The notes: a model not told the origin generated them from the sequence alone. DNA of 64,000 nt from Oceanobacillus halotolerans (GCF_010993955.1 NZ_WIXL01000001.1:159317-223316); one strand, 5' to 3'. Positions 1 to 7,531 are shown, counted from the stretch's first letter. Made by a program: numbers and translations.

Positions 1-163
1 CATACAAAATCGCACCCCGAATAGCATAATGTCAATAGCTGTTGTCAATGTACTTTTTCCTATGTGAATTTGTATGTTATTTTCGATGCTGACTTTTTAA
101 AACCAAGAGGATAATTGTTATTTTATGTTAAAATAAATATAGAGTTTGTGAAAGAACGTACTT

Positions 164-194
164 AAACTAACGGGGCAGGATAGTTTAAGAAAAT
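164..194 (+). repeat. family F short repeat, copy 1
   Basis: Reads AAACTAACGGGGCAGGATAG followed by TTTAAGAAA. It matches the recurring core CTAACGGGnGCnnTTAGTTTAACAAG found between the small genes of the first 6.3 kb. It lies directly before the ribosome binding site of the next gene. Confidence 0.6.
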
Positions 195-206
195 GGAGGT
201 GTTTTT

Positions 207-422
207 ATGAAGACAAATAATTTTGGGATAAAGAGTATATACCGCAGTTTTTCCATTTGTTTAATAATGCTTTTGTCTTTAGCTGTCCTTGATGTATATA
301 TATTCCCTGACAAAACAATACTATCAGAGATACTAATTATTGTATTGACTTGCATTTTAATGATTTTATTAATAGTTCCGAGTTGGGTATATGTATTAAA
401 ACGAATGAAGCAAAACAATTAA
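207..422 (+). CDS. small two-helix membrane protein, unknown
   Basis: A 71-residue protein with no family I recognise. Two hydrophobic stretches, about residues 16-34 and 40-63, suggest two membrane helices. The C-terminus is basic (KRMKQNN), which suggests a cytoplasmic tail. The ATG follows a clear GGAGG box. A terminator sits just downstream and family F repeats lie on both sides, so the gene is a self-contained unit within the accessory block. Function cannot be inferred. Confidence 0.6.
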   Translation: MKTNNFGIKSIYRSFSICLIMLLSLAVLDVYIFPDKTILSEILIIVLTCILMILLIVPSWVYVLKRMKQNN

Positions 423-445
423 ATAATAGGGTGCAAGAGTTAAAC

Positions 446-476
446 AAGGTGATCCTTCAAATTGATCACCTTTTCC
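446..476 (+). terminator. Rho-independent terminator
   Basis: Stem AAGGTGATC / GATCACCTT followed by a short T-rich tail; ends the 71-residue gene. Confidence 0.75.
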
Positions 477-531
477 TTATGGTTAAAATTCTAATTTTAT
501 TTTTGGAATATTATGTTAGTATTGAGGTAAA

Positions 532-566
532 GTTATTAAGCTAACGGAGCAGTTTAGTGTAAGAAG
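532..566 (+). repeat. family F short repeat, copy 2
   Basis: Reads TATTAAGCTAACGGAGCAGT then TTAGTGTAAGAAGG. It is another copy of the block's short repeat and separates two convergent gene units. Confidence 0.6.
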
Positions 567-570
567 GATT

Positions 571-620
571 GTAAAAAACACAGAACGATTTCCTAATAAA
601 AGAATCCGTTCTGTGTTAAC
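571..620 (-). terminator. Rho-independent terminator for the XRE/membrane pair
   Basis: Stem AACACAGAACG / CGTTCTGTGTT. Read on the minus strand it is followed by a run of six T, as expected for the end of the leftward operon. Confidence 0.85.
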
Positions 621-631
621 AATTAAATGAA

Positions 632-1021
632 CTAGATGATTTTCGAGTAGATGACCATAGTTCCTGGAATAGTAATTATCATGATACAAAAAAGTACAAT
701 TAGTACCTGTGTTGCATCTAATGCCAAGAATCCAAAAGAACCTGTTGCTAAAAATAAAACTAATATTGTGGCAAAAAGAACAAAGTAATTTATGGTCATT
801 GATTTCCCTATAATTTCTTTTGCTCGTTCATCTTTAGGGAAGATGTGAGGTGATAAATATGCTAAAAGCAACTGACTAATTCCCAGTGCAAGTAACATTA
901 TTGCATCAGGAAATTCACCTTTTATTATGTCTCCATAGTTTAAATAGACACCCATTATAGTCAATAAAACTCCTGTACATAAATAGATGATTCGATTTTC
1001 TTTTGACTTATTACTTGCCAT
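632..1021 (-). CDS. four-helix membrane protein paired with XRE regulator
   Basis: A 129-residue protein of unknown function with about four hydrophobic segments (near residues 11-28, 38-56, 75-92 and 103-125). It starts 2 bp after the stop codon of a small XRE regulator, so the two are translationally coupled. Small XRE plus membrane protein pairs are common in Firmicutes and often belong to stress or antimicrobial responses. That link is inference here. A strong terminator follows the stop codon. Confidence 0.6.
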   Translation of the reverse strand: MASNKSKENRIIYLCTGVLLTIMGVYLNYGDIIKGEFPDAIMLLALGISQLLLAYLSPHIFPKDERAKEIIGKSMTINYFVLFATILVLFLATGSFGFLALDATQVLIVLFCIMIITIPGTMVIYSKII

Positions 1022-1023
1022 AG

Positions 1024-1221
1024 TTATTCCTCCTCATAGATAAAAATTTCTTCAATTTTACAGTTAAAAACTCTTGCTAGCTTAAAAGCTAAAGTAATTG
1101 AAGGATTGTACCGTCCTTTTTCTAGTGAAATAATCGTTTGTCTTGATACATCTAATCGTTCTGCCAATTCATCTTGAGTAAAACTATGTTTTGACCGCAT
1201 AGACTTAATATTATTTTTCAC
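1024..1221 (-). CDS. small XRE-family transcriptional regulator
   Basis: A 65-residue protein that is almost entirely one helix-turn-helix domain (LRKHSFTQDELAERLDVSRQ-like core at residues 9-30, then a KGRYNPSITLAFKLA recognition region). This is the compact YgzD/YozG-type layout of Firmicutes. The start is GTG with a modest GGTG box upstream. It leads a two-gene operon with the membrane protein. Two palindromes in the promoter region (1242-1251 and 1291-1300) are candidate autoregulatory operators. Confidence 0.8.
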   Translation of the reverse strand: MKNNIKSMRSKHSFTQDELAERLDVSRQTIISLEKGRYNPSITLAFKLARVFNCKIEEIFIYEEE

Positions 1222-1241
1222 AATATCACCACACTCATGTT

Positions 1242-1300
1242 AAGTTAACTTGACGTTAAGTACACTTTACACTGAATTTAAGTATAAGTCAAGCTAGCTT
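1242..1300. promoter_or_regulatory. paired palindromes, candidate XRE operator
   Basis: AAGTTAACTT at 1242-1251 and AAGCTAGCTT at 1291-1300 are perfect 10-bp palindromes. Extended to 13 bp they form an inverted pair (AAGTTAACTTGAC and GTCAAGCTAGCTT). They lie just upstream of the XRE gene, so autoregulation is a reasonable inference. Confidence 0.45.
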
Positions 1301-1304
1301 TACA

Positions 1305-1386
1305 TTGTTATTAAGCTAACGGGTGGCTTATCTGGAATAAGAAATTTAGACTTTATTGTGTTAAAGGGCAGGATTATTGAATAAGG
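1305..1386 (+). repeat. family F repeat, paired copies 3 and 4
   Basis: Two motifs in tandem: TAAGCTAACGGGTGGCTTAT..., then TTGTGTTAAAGGGCAGGATT... ending in AATAAGG. The pair is the fuller form of the block repeat, two motifs with a short spacer. Confidence 0.6.
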
Positions 1387-1440
1387 ATTATGGATTTTTA
1401 TGGTGAAATATCCAATTATATAAAAGATAGGGGGATTATT

Positions 1441-1974
1441 TTGAGGAGGATTTTAAAAATTTCAACAATAATTTCAACTATAATTATGTTTTTAATTTTA
1501 ATAGGATGTGAACCCTTAGCGAAGGGAACGATGGATTTCTATGAAAGCACAGAGAGTATTGACCTCTCTGGTGAGAATATCAATTCTATATCAATAAATT
1601 CAAATAAGAACGATGTAATAAATGCTTTTGAAAATCCAACTGATGTCGAAGTAATAGAAAATCCAAAGTCAAAATATTTAAGTTACGATGGGATAGAGTT
1701 TGGTTTTATAGAAGACAGGGTTATTCGATTATTCATTCGAAGAGAACACAAAAACTCCAAAATATATGAAACTTCAAAAGAAATTAAAATTGGGGATACG
1801 AAAGAAAAGGTTATTAAAGAATATGGTGAGAACTATTATGAAAGAGTTCAAGATGGCTTAGATACGGTTGGATATTTTGATAAAGATAATATGATAAATG
1901 TAGAGTTTGGGTTTTATAAAAATAAAGTTATAGCCGTTATTATTCAGAAAATTGGATGGAGAGAAGATAATTAA
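1441..1974 (+). CDS. lipoprotein of unknown function
   Basis: A 177-residue predicted lipoprotein. The TTG at 1441 is chosen because it follows an AGGGGG box at good spacing and gives a proper signal peptide (RRILKISTIIS, then a hydrophobic core) ending in the lipobox LIGC. An in-frame ATG at 1390 has no well-placed ribosome binding site and would bury the signal. The mature part contains two similar strand-rich stretches (GDTKEKVIKEYGE, SNKNDVINAFENP) of the kind seen in repeated small periplasmic-like domains. The partner is unknown. Confidence 0.6.
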   Translation: MRRILKISTIISTIIMFLILIGCEPLAKGTMDFYESTESIDLSGENINSISINSNKNDVINAFENPTDVEVIENPKSKYLSYDGIEFGFIEDRVIRLFIRREHKNSKIYETSKEIKIGDTKEKVIKEYGENYYERVQDGLDTVGYFDKDNMINVEFGFYKNKVIAVIIQKIGWREDN

Positions 1975-2057
1975 GCTAAACCAGCTAATAGTTTGTCAAT
2001 ATTTTTCAATAAAAAGTTTAAGTTAGTCGTGATATACTAAAAATGTGCATGCCAAAT

Positions 2058-2092
2058 AACCTTCCATTTTCCTTTAATTGGAAGGTTTTGCT
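2058..2092. terminator. bidirectional hairpin terminator
   Basis: Stem AACCTTCC / GGAAGGTT with a TTTTG tail, between the lipoprotein gene and the IS110 transposase gene. Confidence 0.6.
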
Positions 2093-2113
2093 GTATTTAG
2101 TTAGATATAGTTT

Positions 2114-3352
2114 TTAAGCTATATCTTGGAAAGTTGTTCTGCTTTTTAGTAGGGCATAAATCCAATGTAAAAGCTTATTAACGCATGCAATAACTGCTAC
2201 TCTAAAGGGTTTACCTTCTTCACGTTTCTTATCATAAAACTCTCTTAGTCTCTTATTGCGTGCTATGGTCTCATCAGTCGTTTTCTTTTTACGTGCATCA
2301 CGAATCCCACTTTGAACAGCCATATACAAGGCGTGACGAAGCCTGCTAGATCCACGTTTGGTGATTCGATTTACTGATGCTGTAAACTTACCAGAAGAAT
2401 ATACACTCGGATCCACTCCAGCGAATGCAACGAGTTTTTTGGCATTATTAAAGCGATCTATCTCTCCAATCTCGGAAATAATCGTTGCAGCGATTTTTTC
2501 TCCTATTCCAGGAATAGATTGGAGAATATGATATTCTTCAATACCTTTAGCGAGGGCATCTATTTCAGTCGCAATTTTTGATAGATGCTCTTGATATTGA
2601 AGAACCAGATTAATTAACATCTCAAGACTAAAGATATTACTATGATACAGGTTTCTTTGAAACGGATTACGAAGGGCTGCCTCTTTTAATTTTTTGGCTC
2701 TTTCTTGTGCCCAAAGGTCGGAACGACTTTTACATAAAGATCTTATCCTTTCTGACAACTCTCTTTCACTCACATTTAATACCGCCTCAGATGTTGGGAA
2801 TGCTAGTAAAGTGAGCAAAGATACCCTAGAATATAAATCCCCAAACACACCTCTATATTCAGGGAATACTTGATCTAACAAGGAGTGTAACTGTATCTTA
2901 GTTTTGGCTGATATTTCTGCAATACTTTCTTGTTGTCGAGTAAGGTTACGAAGGTTTAACAGTTGTATACCTCGCTTTTTATAAGGTTCTAGCTCTTCTT
3001 TATAAAACAGCTCACAAAGGTGATAGGCATCTATTGCATCTGTTTTAACTTTACGTAGACTTGAACTTTTGGCACGATGTGAGATAAGAGGATTAACAAT
3101 AATATAAACGTATTTTTGCTCCTCTAAAAATTGAATAACCGGAAAATGATAGTGACCAGTTGATTCCAATACGACCGTAGGTTGGTTGCCATTAGCAGAT
3201 TTTTCAACTTCATGAAGGAATTCTAGTAAACTCCCCAACCCTTTAAGGTCATGCTTAATACTAAAGCTCTTTCGATAAGGCTTACCTTTATCTAAAAAGG
3301 CTTGAATCTGACTTTCCCCTTTTGAAACATCCAGACCAATGACTGGATTCAT
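2114..3352 (-). CDS. IS110-family transposase (DEDD recombinase)
   Basis: A 412-residue, apparently intact transposase. The N-terminal RuvC-like DEDD domain starts MNPVIGLDVSKGESQIQAF, with a second acidic motif near VVLESTGHYHFPV and another at KTDAIDAYHL. The C-terminal Transposase_20 domain holds IPGIGEKIAATIISEIGEI and the conserved serine region RGSSRLRHALYMA. This is the IS110 layout. These enzymes act with a structured bridge RNA encoded in the element, and a candidate lies upstream. The element seems to have landed in the family F repeat array. A GGAGG box precedes the ATG. Confidence 0.9.
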   Translation of the reverse strand: MNPVIGLDVSKGESQIQAFLDKGKPYRKSFSIKHDLKGLGSLLEFLHEVEKSANGNQPTVVLESTGHYHFPVIQFLEEQKYVYIIVNPLISHRAKSSSLRKVKTDAIDAYHLCELFYKEELEPYKKRGIQLLNLRNLTRQQESIAEISAKTKIQLHSLLDQVFPEYRGVFGDLYSRVSLLTLLAFPTSEAVLNVSERELSERIRSLCKSRSDLWAQERAKKLKEAALRNPFQRNLYHSNIFSLEMLINLVLQYQEHLSKIATEIDALAKGIEEYHILQSIPGIGEKIAATIISEIGEIDRFNNAKKLVAFAGVDPSVYSSGKFTASVNRITKRGSSRLRHALYMAVQSGIRDARKKKTTDETIARNKRLREFYDKKREEGKPFRVAVIACVNKLLHWIYALLKSRTTFQDIA

Positions 3353-3364
3353 AGACTATCTCCT

Positions 3365-3540
3365 CCTAGTATTTTAAATTAGTCGGTAACCCCTAAGGCT
3401 TCTTGTAATGTCATAGGTTCGCTTGTTAAACGGGATCTCTTTGTCCCAACCAGCCTGAAACATGTTTATACAAGTAGGGGGTGAACAGTTTAATTGACGG
3501 GATCAAAGTCCCACGGGTGCGACGTTCTACCCCGACTACC
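3365..3540 (-). ncRNA. candidate IS110 bridge RNA (5' noncoding end)
   Basis: The roughly 200 bp upstream of the transposase start are noncoding and rich in paired segments. GGGGGTGAAC (3477-3486) pairs with GTTCTACCCC (3524-3533) and encloses GGGA...TCCC (3499-3512). A second GGGA...TCCC lies at 3432-3447. CCTA (3392-3395) pairs with TAGG (3414-3417). Two stems with large internal loops in this position fit the bridge RNA known for IS110 elements. Loop assignment and RNA ends are inference. Confidence 0.45.
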
Positions 3541-3556
3541 GTTAATAATAAGACCA

Positions 3557-3594
3557 TTAAAAAAAAGGTCAACCAGTAAAATCTGGCTAACCTT
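3557..3594 (-). terminator. strong minus-strand terminator upstream of the IS110 element
   Basis: Stem AAGGTCAACCAG (3565-3576) / CTGGCTAACCTT (3583-3594). On the minus strand it is followed by eight T. It would stop leftward read-through into the transposase. It may belong to the element or be a relic of a lost gene. Confidence 0.6.
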
Positions 3595-3596
3595 AT

Positions 3597-3682
3597 ATTA
3601 CGAACGGGTGCGAGAGTTGAACAAGAAGTTGTCAGTAAGGCAGCTTCTATTGTGCTAAAGGGCAGGTTAATGGAATAAAGGT
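3597..3682 (+). repeat. family F repeat, full paired copy 5
   Basis: First motif CGAACGGGTGCGAGAGTTGA (ACAAG follows). The short hairpin AGAAG...CTTCT comes next, then the second motif TTGTGCTAAAGGGCAGGTTA. It shows the motif-hairpin-motif architecture most clearly. Confidence 0.65.
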
Positions 3683-3693
3683 GAGGTGAGAAA

Positions 3694-4209
3694 ATGGGGA
3701 AACACACTAAAGTTGTGTACCGAGAAGTCCAAAGACCACGACAAATTTTATGGTGGGTGTTAATTTTATTAGTTGCTATCTTTATGTGGTACTGGTTCAT
3801 TCAGCAAATTATTTTTGGTGTGCCAATGGGGGATAAACCTGCCCCAGATGTGGTCACAATTATTTTTTGGTTGATTTTTGGAATTATTTTTCCTGTGGTT
3901 ATGCTAGGAATATTAAAACTGATAATTGAAGTCCGTAATGATGGGATTTATATTCGTTTTGTTCCTTTTCATTTTCAATATAAGCAGTTCCTTTTCAAAG
4001 ATATCCGTTACTACGATAGCATTACTAACAGCCCACTTAAACGATTCGGAGGTTGGGGAATTCGATTTAATCTTAAGGGAGAAACAGCTTATAACTTGAA
4101 TGGGAAGGAAGGTATAGAGTTAAGGTTGAAATATAATACAGTGATAATCGGCAGTCAAAAACCGAATGAATTAAAAAAGGCAATGGATACGGTGCAAAAA
4201 ACACAATGA
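3694..4209 (+). CDS. DUF6141-like membrane protein
   Basis: A 171-residue protein with two N-terminal membrane helices (about residues 18-37 and 52-78). A soluble strand-rich C-terminal domain contains GGWGIRFN and KEGIELRLKYNTVIIGSQKP, resembling bacterial PH-like domains. I associate this pattern with DUF6141 proteins; function is unknown. An AGGTGAG box precedes the ATG. A terminator follows, and family F repeats lie on both sides. Confidence 0.65.
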   Translation: MGKHTKVVYREVQRPRQILWWVLILLVAIFMWYWFIQQIIFGVPMGDKPAPDVVTIIFWLIFGIIFPVVMLGILKLIIEVRNDGIYIRFVPFHFQYKQFLFKDIRYYDSITNSPLKRFGGWGIRFNLKGETAYNLNGKEGIELRLKYNTVIIGSQKPNELKKAMDTVQKTQ

Positions 4210-4227
4210 AGTTTAGTCTTCAACAAA

Positions 4228-4266
4228 AGGGTGCTTATCTTCAAGAAGGATTAAGCACCTTATTTA
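4228..4266 (+). terminator. Rho-independent terminator
   Basis: Stem GGTGCTTA / TAAGCACC followed by TTATTTATT, after the DUF6141-like gene. Confidence 0.7.
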
Positions 4267-4272
4267 TTAAAG

Positions 4273-4300
4273 TAAATGGCAGTTTAGTTTAAGAACGGGG
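4273..4300 (+). repeat. family F repeat, partial copy 6
   Basis: AAATGGCAGTTTAGTTTAAG, a half copy (second-motif type) between the DUF6141-like gene and the next small gene. Confidence 0.45.
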
Positions 4301-4382
4301 TTTAACTTGTGATCTACAATCGGACCAGTTAGTGAAAAATTTGTAGTGAAAAATCCGTAATGATATTAAGAGGAGGGATAAT

Positions 4383-4499
4383 GTGAAATTTTTACTTTTT
4401 ATTGTAGTATCCTTTTTACTTGTGTATTTGAATAGCAAACCTCACTTAAAGGGTTTGCGTTTACAACGGTCAATACAGAGGTCAAAGAAGAACAAATAA
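4383..4499 (+). CDS. 38-residue single-helix peptide
   Basis: A short gene starting GTG, preceded by a very strong AGGAGGG box at good spacing. The product starts MKFLLFIVVSFLLVYLNSKP, one hydrophobic helix. A basic tail follows (QRSIQRSKKNK). It lies alone between two family F repeats. No family is recognised. The strong ribosome binding site and membrane-plus-basic-tail design support a real gene. Confidence 0.5.
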   Translation: MKFLLFIVVSFLLVYLNSKPHLKGLRLQRSIQRSKKNK

Positions 4500-4535
4500 A
4501 CAAAATTAACAGGTTTAACATAATACCTTATTAAA

Positions 4536-4616
4536 GAATTGGGAGCGAATATTTAACAAGGAGTTGTCAATCTGATAACTCCTATTGTGCTAAAGAGGCA
4601 GAAGAGTTTAACAAAG
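4536..4616 (+). repeat. family F repeat, full paired copy 7
   Basis: First motif GAATTGGGAGCGAATATTTA. It is followed by a perfect hairpin AGGAGTT...AACTCCT, then the second motif TTGTGCTAAAGAGGCAG. Confidence 0.55.
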
Positions 4617-4630
4617 TTAGCAAAAACCTA

Positions 4631-4734
4631 TTGACTATATTATGATATTTGATAATATATAAACTATATTGCATAACAAGTTAGTTGTTGTTGTGCTTCA
4701 TTTTTGCACAACTATATTGCATAACAAGTTAGTT
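4631..4734 (+). promoter_or_regulatory. promoter and direct-repeat operator for padR
   Basis: A sigma-A-type promoter, TTGACT (4631-4636) and TAATAT (4653-4658), precedes two identical 24-bp direct repeats starting ACTATATTGCATAACAAGTT (4663-4686 and 4711-4734, 48 bp apart). A GTTGTGC/GCACAAC dyad lies between them. PadR regulators usually bind such sites in their own promoter. Confidence 0.6.
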
Positions 4735-4761
4735 ATGAGTTCCTTAAAAGGAGTGAATTTA

Positions 4762-5088
4762 GTGTCTTCAAGTCAAATATTAAAAGGGATATTAGAAGGA
4801 TGCCTTCTGTCAATTATTGCTAAAGGAGAAACCTATGGATATGAAATGATGGAAAGACTATATTCCTACGGATTTACAATGGTAAGCGAAGGAAGTATCT
4901 ACCCTCTATTACTTCGTATGAAAAAAGAAGGATTAGTTGTAACCAGTCAAAAAGCACTTCCTTCAGGTGGTCCGAAACGAAAGTATTATTCATTGACGGA
5001 AAAAGGAATAGAAGAATTAGAAGCGTTTAAAGAACGATGGTTTGAGATTTCGAAGAGTGTAGAACATTTATTGGGGAAGGAAGGTTAA
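4762..5088 (+). CDS. PadR-family transcriptional regulator
   Basis: A 108-residue protein. The winged helix spans residues 5-80 with the typical ILKGILEGCLLSIIAKGETY, and a G-rich wing GGPKRKYYSLTEKG. The GTG at 4762 is chosen because AAAAGGAG lies just upstream; longer versions would translate the operator repeats. The stop codon overlaps the next start by 1 bp. PadR plus HAAS-domain membrane protein is a frequent Firmicutes pair, where the regulator responds to cell-envelope or compound stress. The effector is unknown here. Confidence 0.85.
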   Translation: MSSSQILKGILEGCLLSIIAKGETYGYEMMERLYSYGFTMVSEGSIYPLLLRMKKEGLVVTSQKALPSGGPKRKYYSLTEKGIEELEAFKERWFEISKSVEHLLGKEG

Positions 5089-5859
5089 TGATAATGAACA
5101 TATCAAAACAAAGCAAAGAATTTTTGGAGAATTTGAGATTGTACTTGTTTTCAAGCGGAAAAAATGAAGAGGAAATTGAGGAAATTATCGGAGAATTGAA
5201 AGACCATTTATCTGTAGCAGAAGCAAAGGGCAAAAGTGTAGAAGATATTATTGGTGGAACTCCGAAAGAATATATGGAACAAATTGCGGGTGAAATGTCA
5301 CTTGATTTAAAAAGTTGGCTAAAATACATCCCAATCCTTATTATTGGTCTTTTTGCTTATGATTTATTAGGAAATGCCCTCCGTGGTGGAATAGAATACT
5401 CATTGTTGGAATTGGGTGGAAACTTATTTATCCTATTATTGTTTTTATCACTCACGTTAGTTATTTTTAAATATGTAGCAAGTAAGAAGTTATCTAAAAC
5501 AAAAGAATATTTATTATTTGCAATTCTGGGATTCAGCCCTATCAGTTTGTTTTTTGGATTAATTTATTTGGATAGATACTATGAAACCCCTACGTTTAGT
5601 ATTTAGTGATACTGGTAATATTATTGCAATTATTGTTGCGATAGTAGTGTTTATAGGTATATCATTCTGGAGTAAAACTTGGATTTCTATTATTCTCCCA
5701 TTAATTTTATTTTTACCAGAGTTTATTATGAACCTGACTAACTTAAAAGAGGAACTAAAATTAACAATTTCGGGAATTGTTATTCCACTATGCATTGGTA
5801 TTTACTTTTTTATAGCAATGAAAATAGAAAAAAATAAAGGTGAAAAAAATGGCAATTAA
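5088..5859 (+). pseudogene. HAAS-domain (DUF1700-like) membrane protein, frameshifted
   Basis: The first frame encodes a HAAS [16 protein letters not shown] (residues 1-70, with the acidic EEIEEIIGELKDHL motif) and three membrane helices, ending at 5606. The rest of the transmembrane part continues in the next frame from about 5581 to 5859. The second part has no ribosome binding site, and its residues (IGISFWSKTWISIILPLILF) match the C-terminus of a related remnant at 18.9-19.1 kb. A single-base indel near 5590-5605 explains this best. Sequencing error or a two-piece protein are alternatives. Confidence 0.65.
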
Positions 5860-5883
5860 TATTAAGATTGTGAATTCTTACAC

Positions 5884-5960
5884 TTAAACTAAAGGGTGCT
5901 TTAGCTTAACAAGCTGTTGTTACCACTGTTGAACTACGTGGCAGGATTGTCTAATAAAGA
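5884..5960 (+). repeat. family F repeat, full paired copy 8
   Basis: First motif AAACTAAAGGGTGCTTTAGC (TTAACAAG follows), a spacer, then the second motif GAACTACGTGGCAGGATTGT. Confidence 0.6.
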
Positions 5961-5992
5961 GAAAATTTATAATAGGTATTGGGGGAGATATT

Positions 5993-6229
5993 TTGCTAAA
6001 CATACTAAGGATTATATTAGCAGTGATAGTTATTGCAATATCAGGTTATGGTTTAATAACTAACGACAAAGAATTACAACCCTTTATGTTGTTATCCCTA
6101 GGAGCACTGATGTTTGTTATAGGAATAAATGAGTTAAAGAAAGATAAAAAAGGAATTTGGGGATATTTAAGTATTGCTATTTTTGCATTTACTTGGTTTA
6201 CTTCTATACAAATTTTCTTACCATACTAA
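5993..6229 (+). CDS. DUF3953-like small membrane protein
   Basis: A 78-residue protein with three hydrophobic helices and a charged turn, LKKDKKG, before the last one. This is the usual size and layout of DUF3953 proteins of bacilli, whose function is unknown. The TTG start follows GGGGGAG at good spacing. It is the last small gene of the repeat-bounded block. Confidence 0.65.
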   Translation: MLNILRIILAVIVIAISGYGLITNDKELQPFMLLSLGALMFVIGINELKKDKKGIWGYLSIAIFAFTWFTSIQIFLPY

Positions 6230-6255
6230 AGGTTTCCATAGTAAAAGAAAAACAA

Positions 6256-6290
6256 TATTATTGTGCTAACGGGAGCTTTAGTTCAACAAG
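6256..6290 (+). repeat. family F repeat, copy 9
   Basis: TTGTGCTAACGGGAGCTTTA then GTTCAACAAG, the right-most copy. No further copy was seen after this point. Confidence 0.6.
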
Positions 6291-6303
6291 AAAATATAAA
6301 ATA

Positions 6304-6340
6304 GAACGCTTGGGTAATAAAAATACCCAAGCGTTTTTGT
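6304..6340 (+). terminator. Rho-independent terminator
   Basis: Perfect 12-bp stem AACGCTTGGGTA / TACCCAAGCGTT followed by TTTTT, closing the accessory block. Confidence 0.85.
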
Positions 6341-6464
6341 TTGCTATTTGTACTGTTATTTACAGTGCTAAACATAGTGCGTTTAGTGTATCTATTTAGC
6401 CTGTTATTTTAGATTTTCTCCACGGTATCGGAACTACTTAAGTGAATGGGGGTGCTCCTTTTTC

Positions 6465-7253
6465 TTATTTTTGAATAAACAATTGTGTCCAGTGGTGGCC
6501 ATTTTCAATATGACCAACACCGATATGGGTGAAGTTGTCACTTAAGATGTTTTCACGATGGCCTTGGCTATTCATCCAAGCATTAACGACTTCTTCAGGG
6601 GATGGTTGTCCCTGTGCAATATTTTCACCCGCACTTTGGTAATTTACTCCAAAGTCGCGCATCATATCAAATGGTGAACCATACGTTGGACTAGTGTGGG
6701 AAAAATAGTCGTTATCACGCATATCACGTGATTTCTCACGTGCGACATTACTTAATTGTGGATCGAGTTCCAACGCAGGTAAACCAACTCTCGATCTTTC
6801 ATCATTGGTTAATTCCACAACAGCTGCCTCGAAGTCACTTACACTTTGATCATTCTGTGTTTTAGAACGTTCTGCTTCTGCTTGTTGTTGGACATCCTGA
6901 TCTTGTTCTTGTTGGTTATTTTGTTCACCAGCTTGTGGCTGTTGATGATTTTGTCCTTGGTTCTGTTCTGGTGGTTCAGTTGGCTGTTGGTTGCCTTGTC
7001 CATTACCTTTTTGCTGCTGTTGTCTTTGATCTCCACCACGAATAATTCGAAAATCATATTTAGTTTCTTGAATTTTTACTGGTCTCGTATGTGGATACTC
7101 ATTACTGGAATTATCTGTAGAGATGGATGAGATATTTAATTCTCTATCCTCTCGACTTAAATTAGGATCCAGTGCACTTTCGTCATTTCCACATCCAACA
7201 AGCGTAATAAAAAGGATACTAATAAAGCTAATCATGAGATGCTTTGGTTTCAT
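6465..7253 (-). CDS. YkwD-like CAP-domain lipoprotein
   Basis: A 262-residue protein. The signal peptide ends in the lipobox LVGC at residues 18-21. A long low-complexity Gln-rich linker spans about residues 75-130. A CAP/SCP domain follows (from VVELTNDERSRVGLPALELD), with the typical blocks FSHTSPTYGSPFDMM, AGENIAQGQPSPEEVVNAWM and GHRENILSDNFTHIGVGH. It closely resembles B. subtilis YkwD in the CAP domain, but is lipid-anchored. It probably sits on the outer membrane face or in the spore envelope. AAAAGGAGAG precedes the ATG. Confidence 0.85.
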   Translation of the reverse strand: MKPKHLMISFISILFITLVGCGNDESALDPNLSREDRELNISSISTDNSSNEYPHTRPVKIQETKYDFRIIRGGDQRQQQQKGNGQGNQQPTEPPEQNQGQNHQQPQAGEQNNQQEQDQDVQQQAEAERSKTQNDQSVSDFEAAVVELTNDERSRVGLPALELDPQLSNVAREKSRDMRDNDYFSHTSPTYGSPFDMMRDFGVNYQSAGENIAQGQPSPEEVVNAWMNSQGHRENILSDNFTHIGVGHIENGHHWTQLFIQK

Positions 7254-7357
7254 CTTGTTGTCTCTCCTTTTGCTTGTTTACTTTTAGTTTTGCGCACTCT
7301 CATCTAAATATCGGTGGCAATATTAGTCAAAAGGAGATGATTAAATGGAGCAGCAGA

Positions 7358-7531
7358 TTACTTTTCAATTAGTTTCGTTAATTGTGCGTCAAATTCTGTC
7401 TCTGGGTTATCTAACGGAAAAACTCTTGCTGTTTGTTGATCAACATGTTGGATATATACTTGCTGTCCATTATACGTGACATATTTCATATCTGGAGCTT
7501 GTGCAATTTCCTCTGCACGTTGTTTATGCAT
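7358..7531 (-). CDS. SspH-type small acid-soluble spore protein (second copy)
   Basis: An intact 57-residue gene. The product starts MHKQRAEEIAQAPDMKYVTY and continues with a YIQHVDQQTARVFPL block. These are the hallmarks of H-type minor spore proteins (ESPDMKxVTYNGxPIYIQHVDE). The ATG follows an AGGAGGAA box. It lies 22 bp downstream of a second, divergent H-type copy, suggesting tandem duplication. Expression in the forespore is expected from the family. Confidence 0.85.
   Translation of the reverse strand: MHKQRAEEIAQAPDMKYVTYNGQQVYIQHVDQQTARVFPLDNPETEFDAQLTKLIEK

Noticed and set aside
1390-1440. Upstream ATG for the lipoprotein gene
   Set aside because: Poor ribosome binding site and it would displace the signal peptide from the N-terminus.
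5581-5859. Separate 92-codon gene
   Set aside because: No ribosome binding site; it continues the HAAS protein after a one-base shift.
164-6290. Calling the array a true integron
   Set aside because: No integrase gene and the motif only loosely resembles known recombination sites; kept as cassette-like only.
6157-6399. 80-codon plus-strand frame
   Set aside because: Overlaps the DUF3953-like gene, then runs through repeat F and a terminator.
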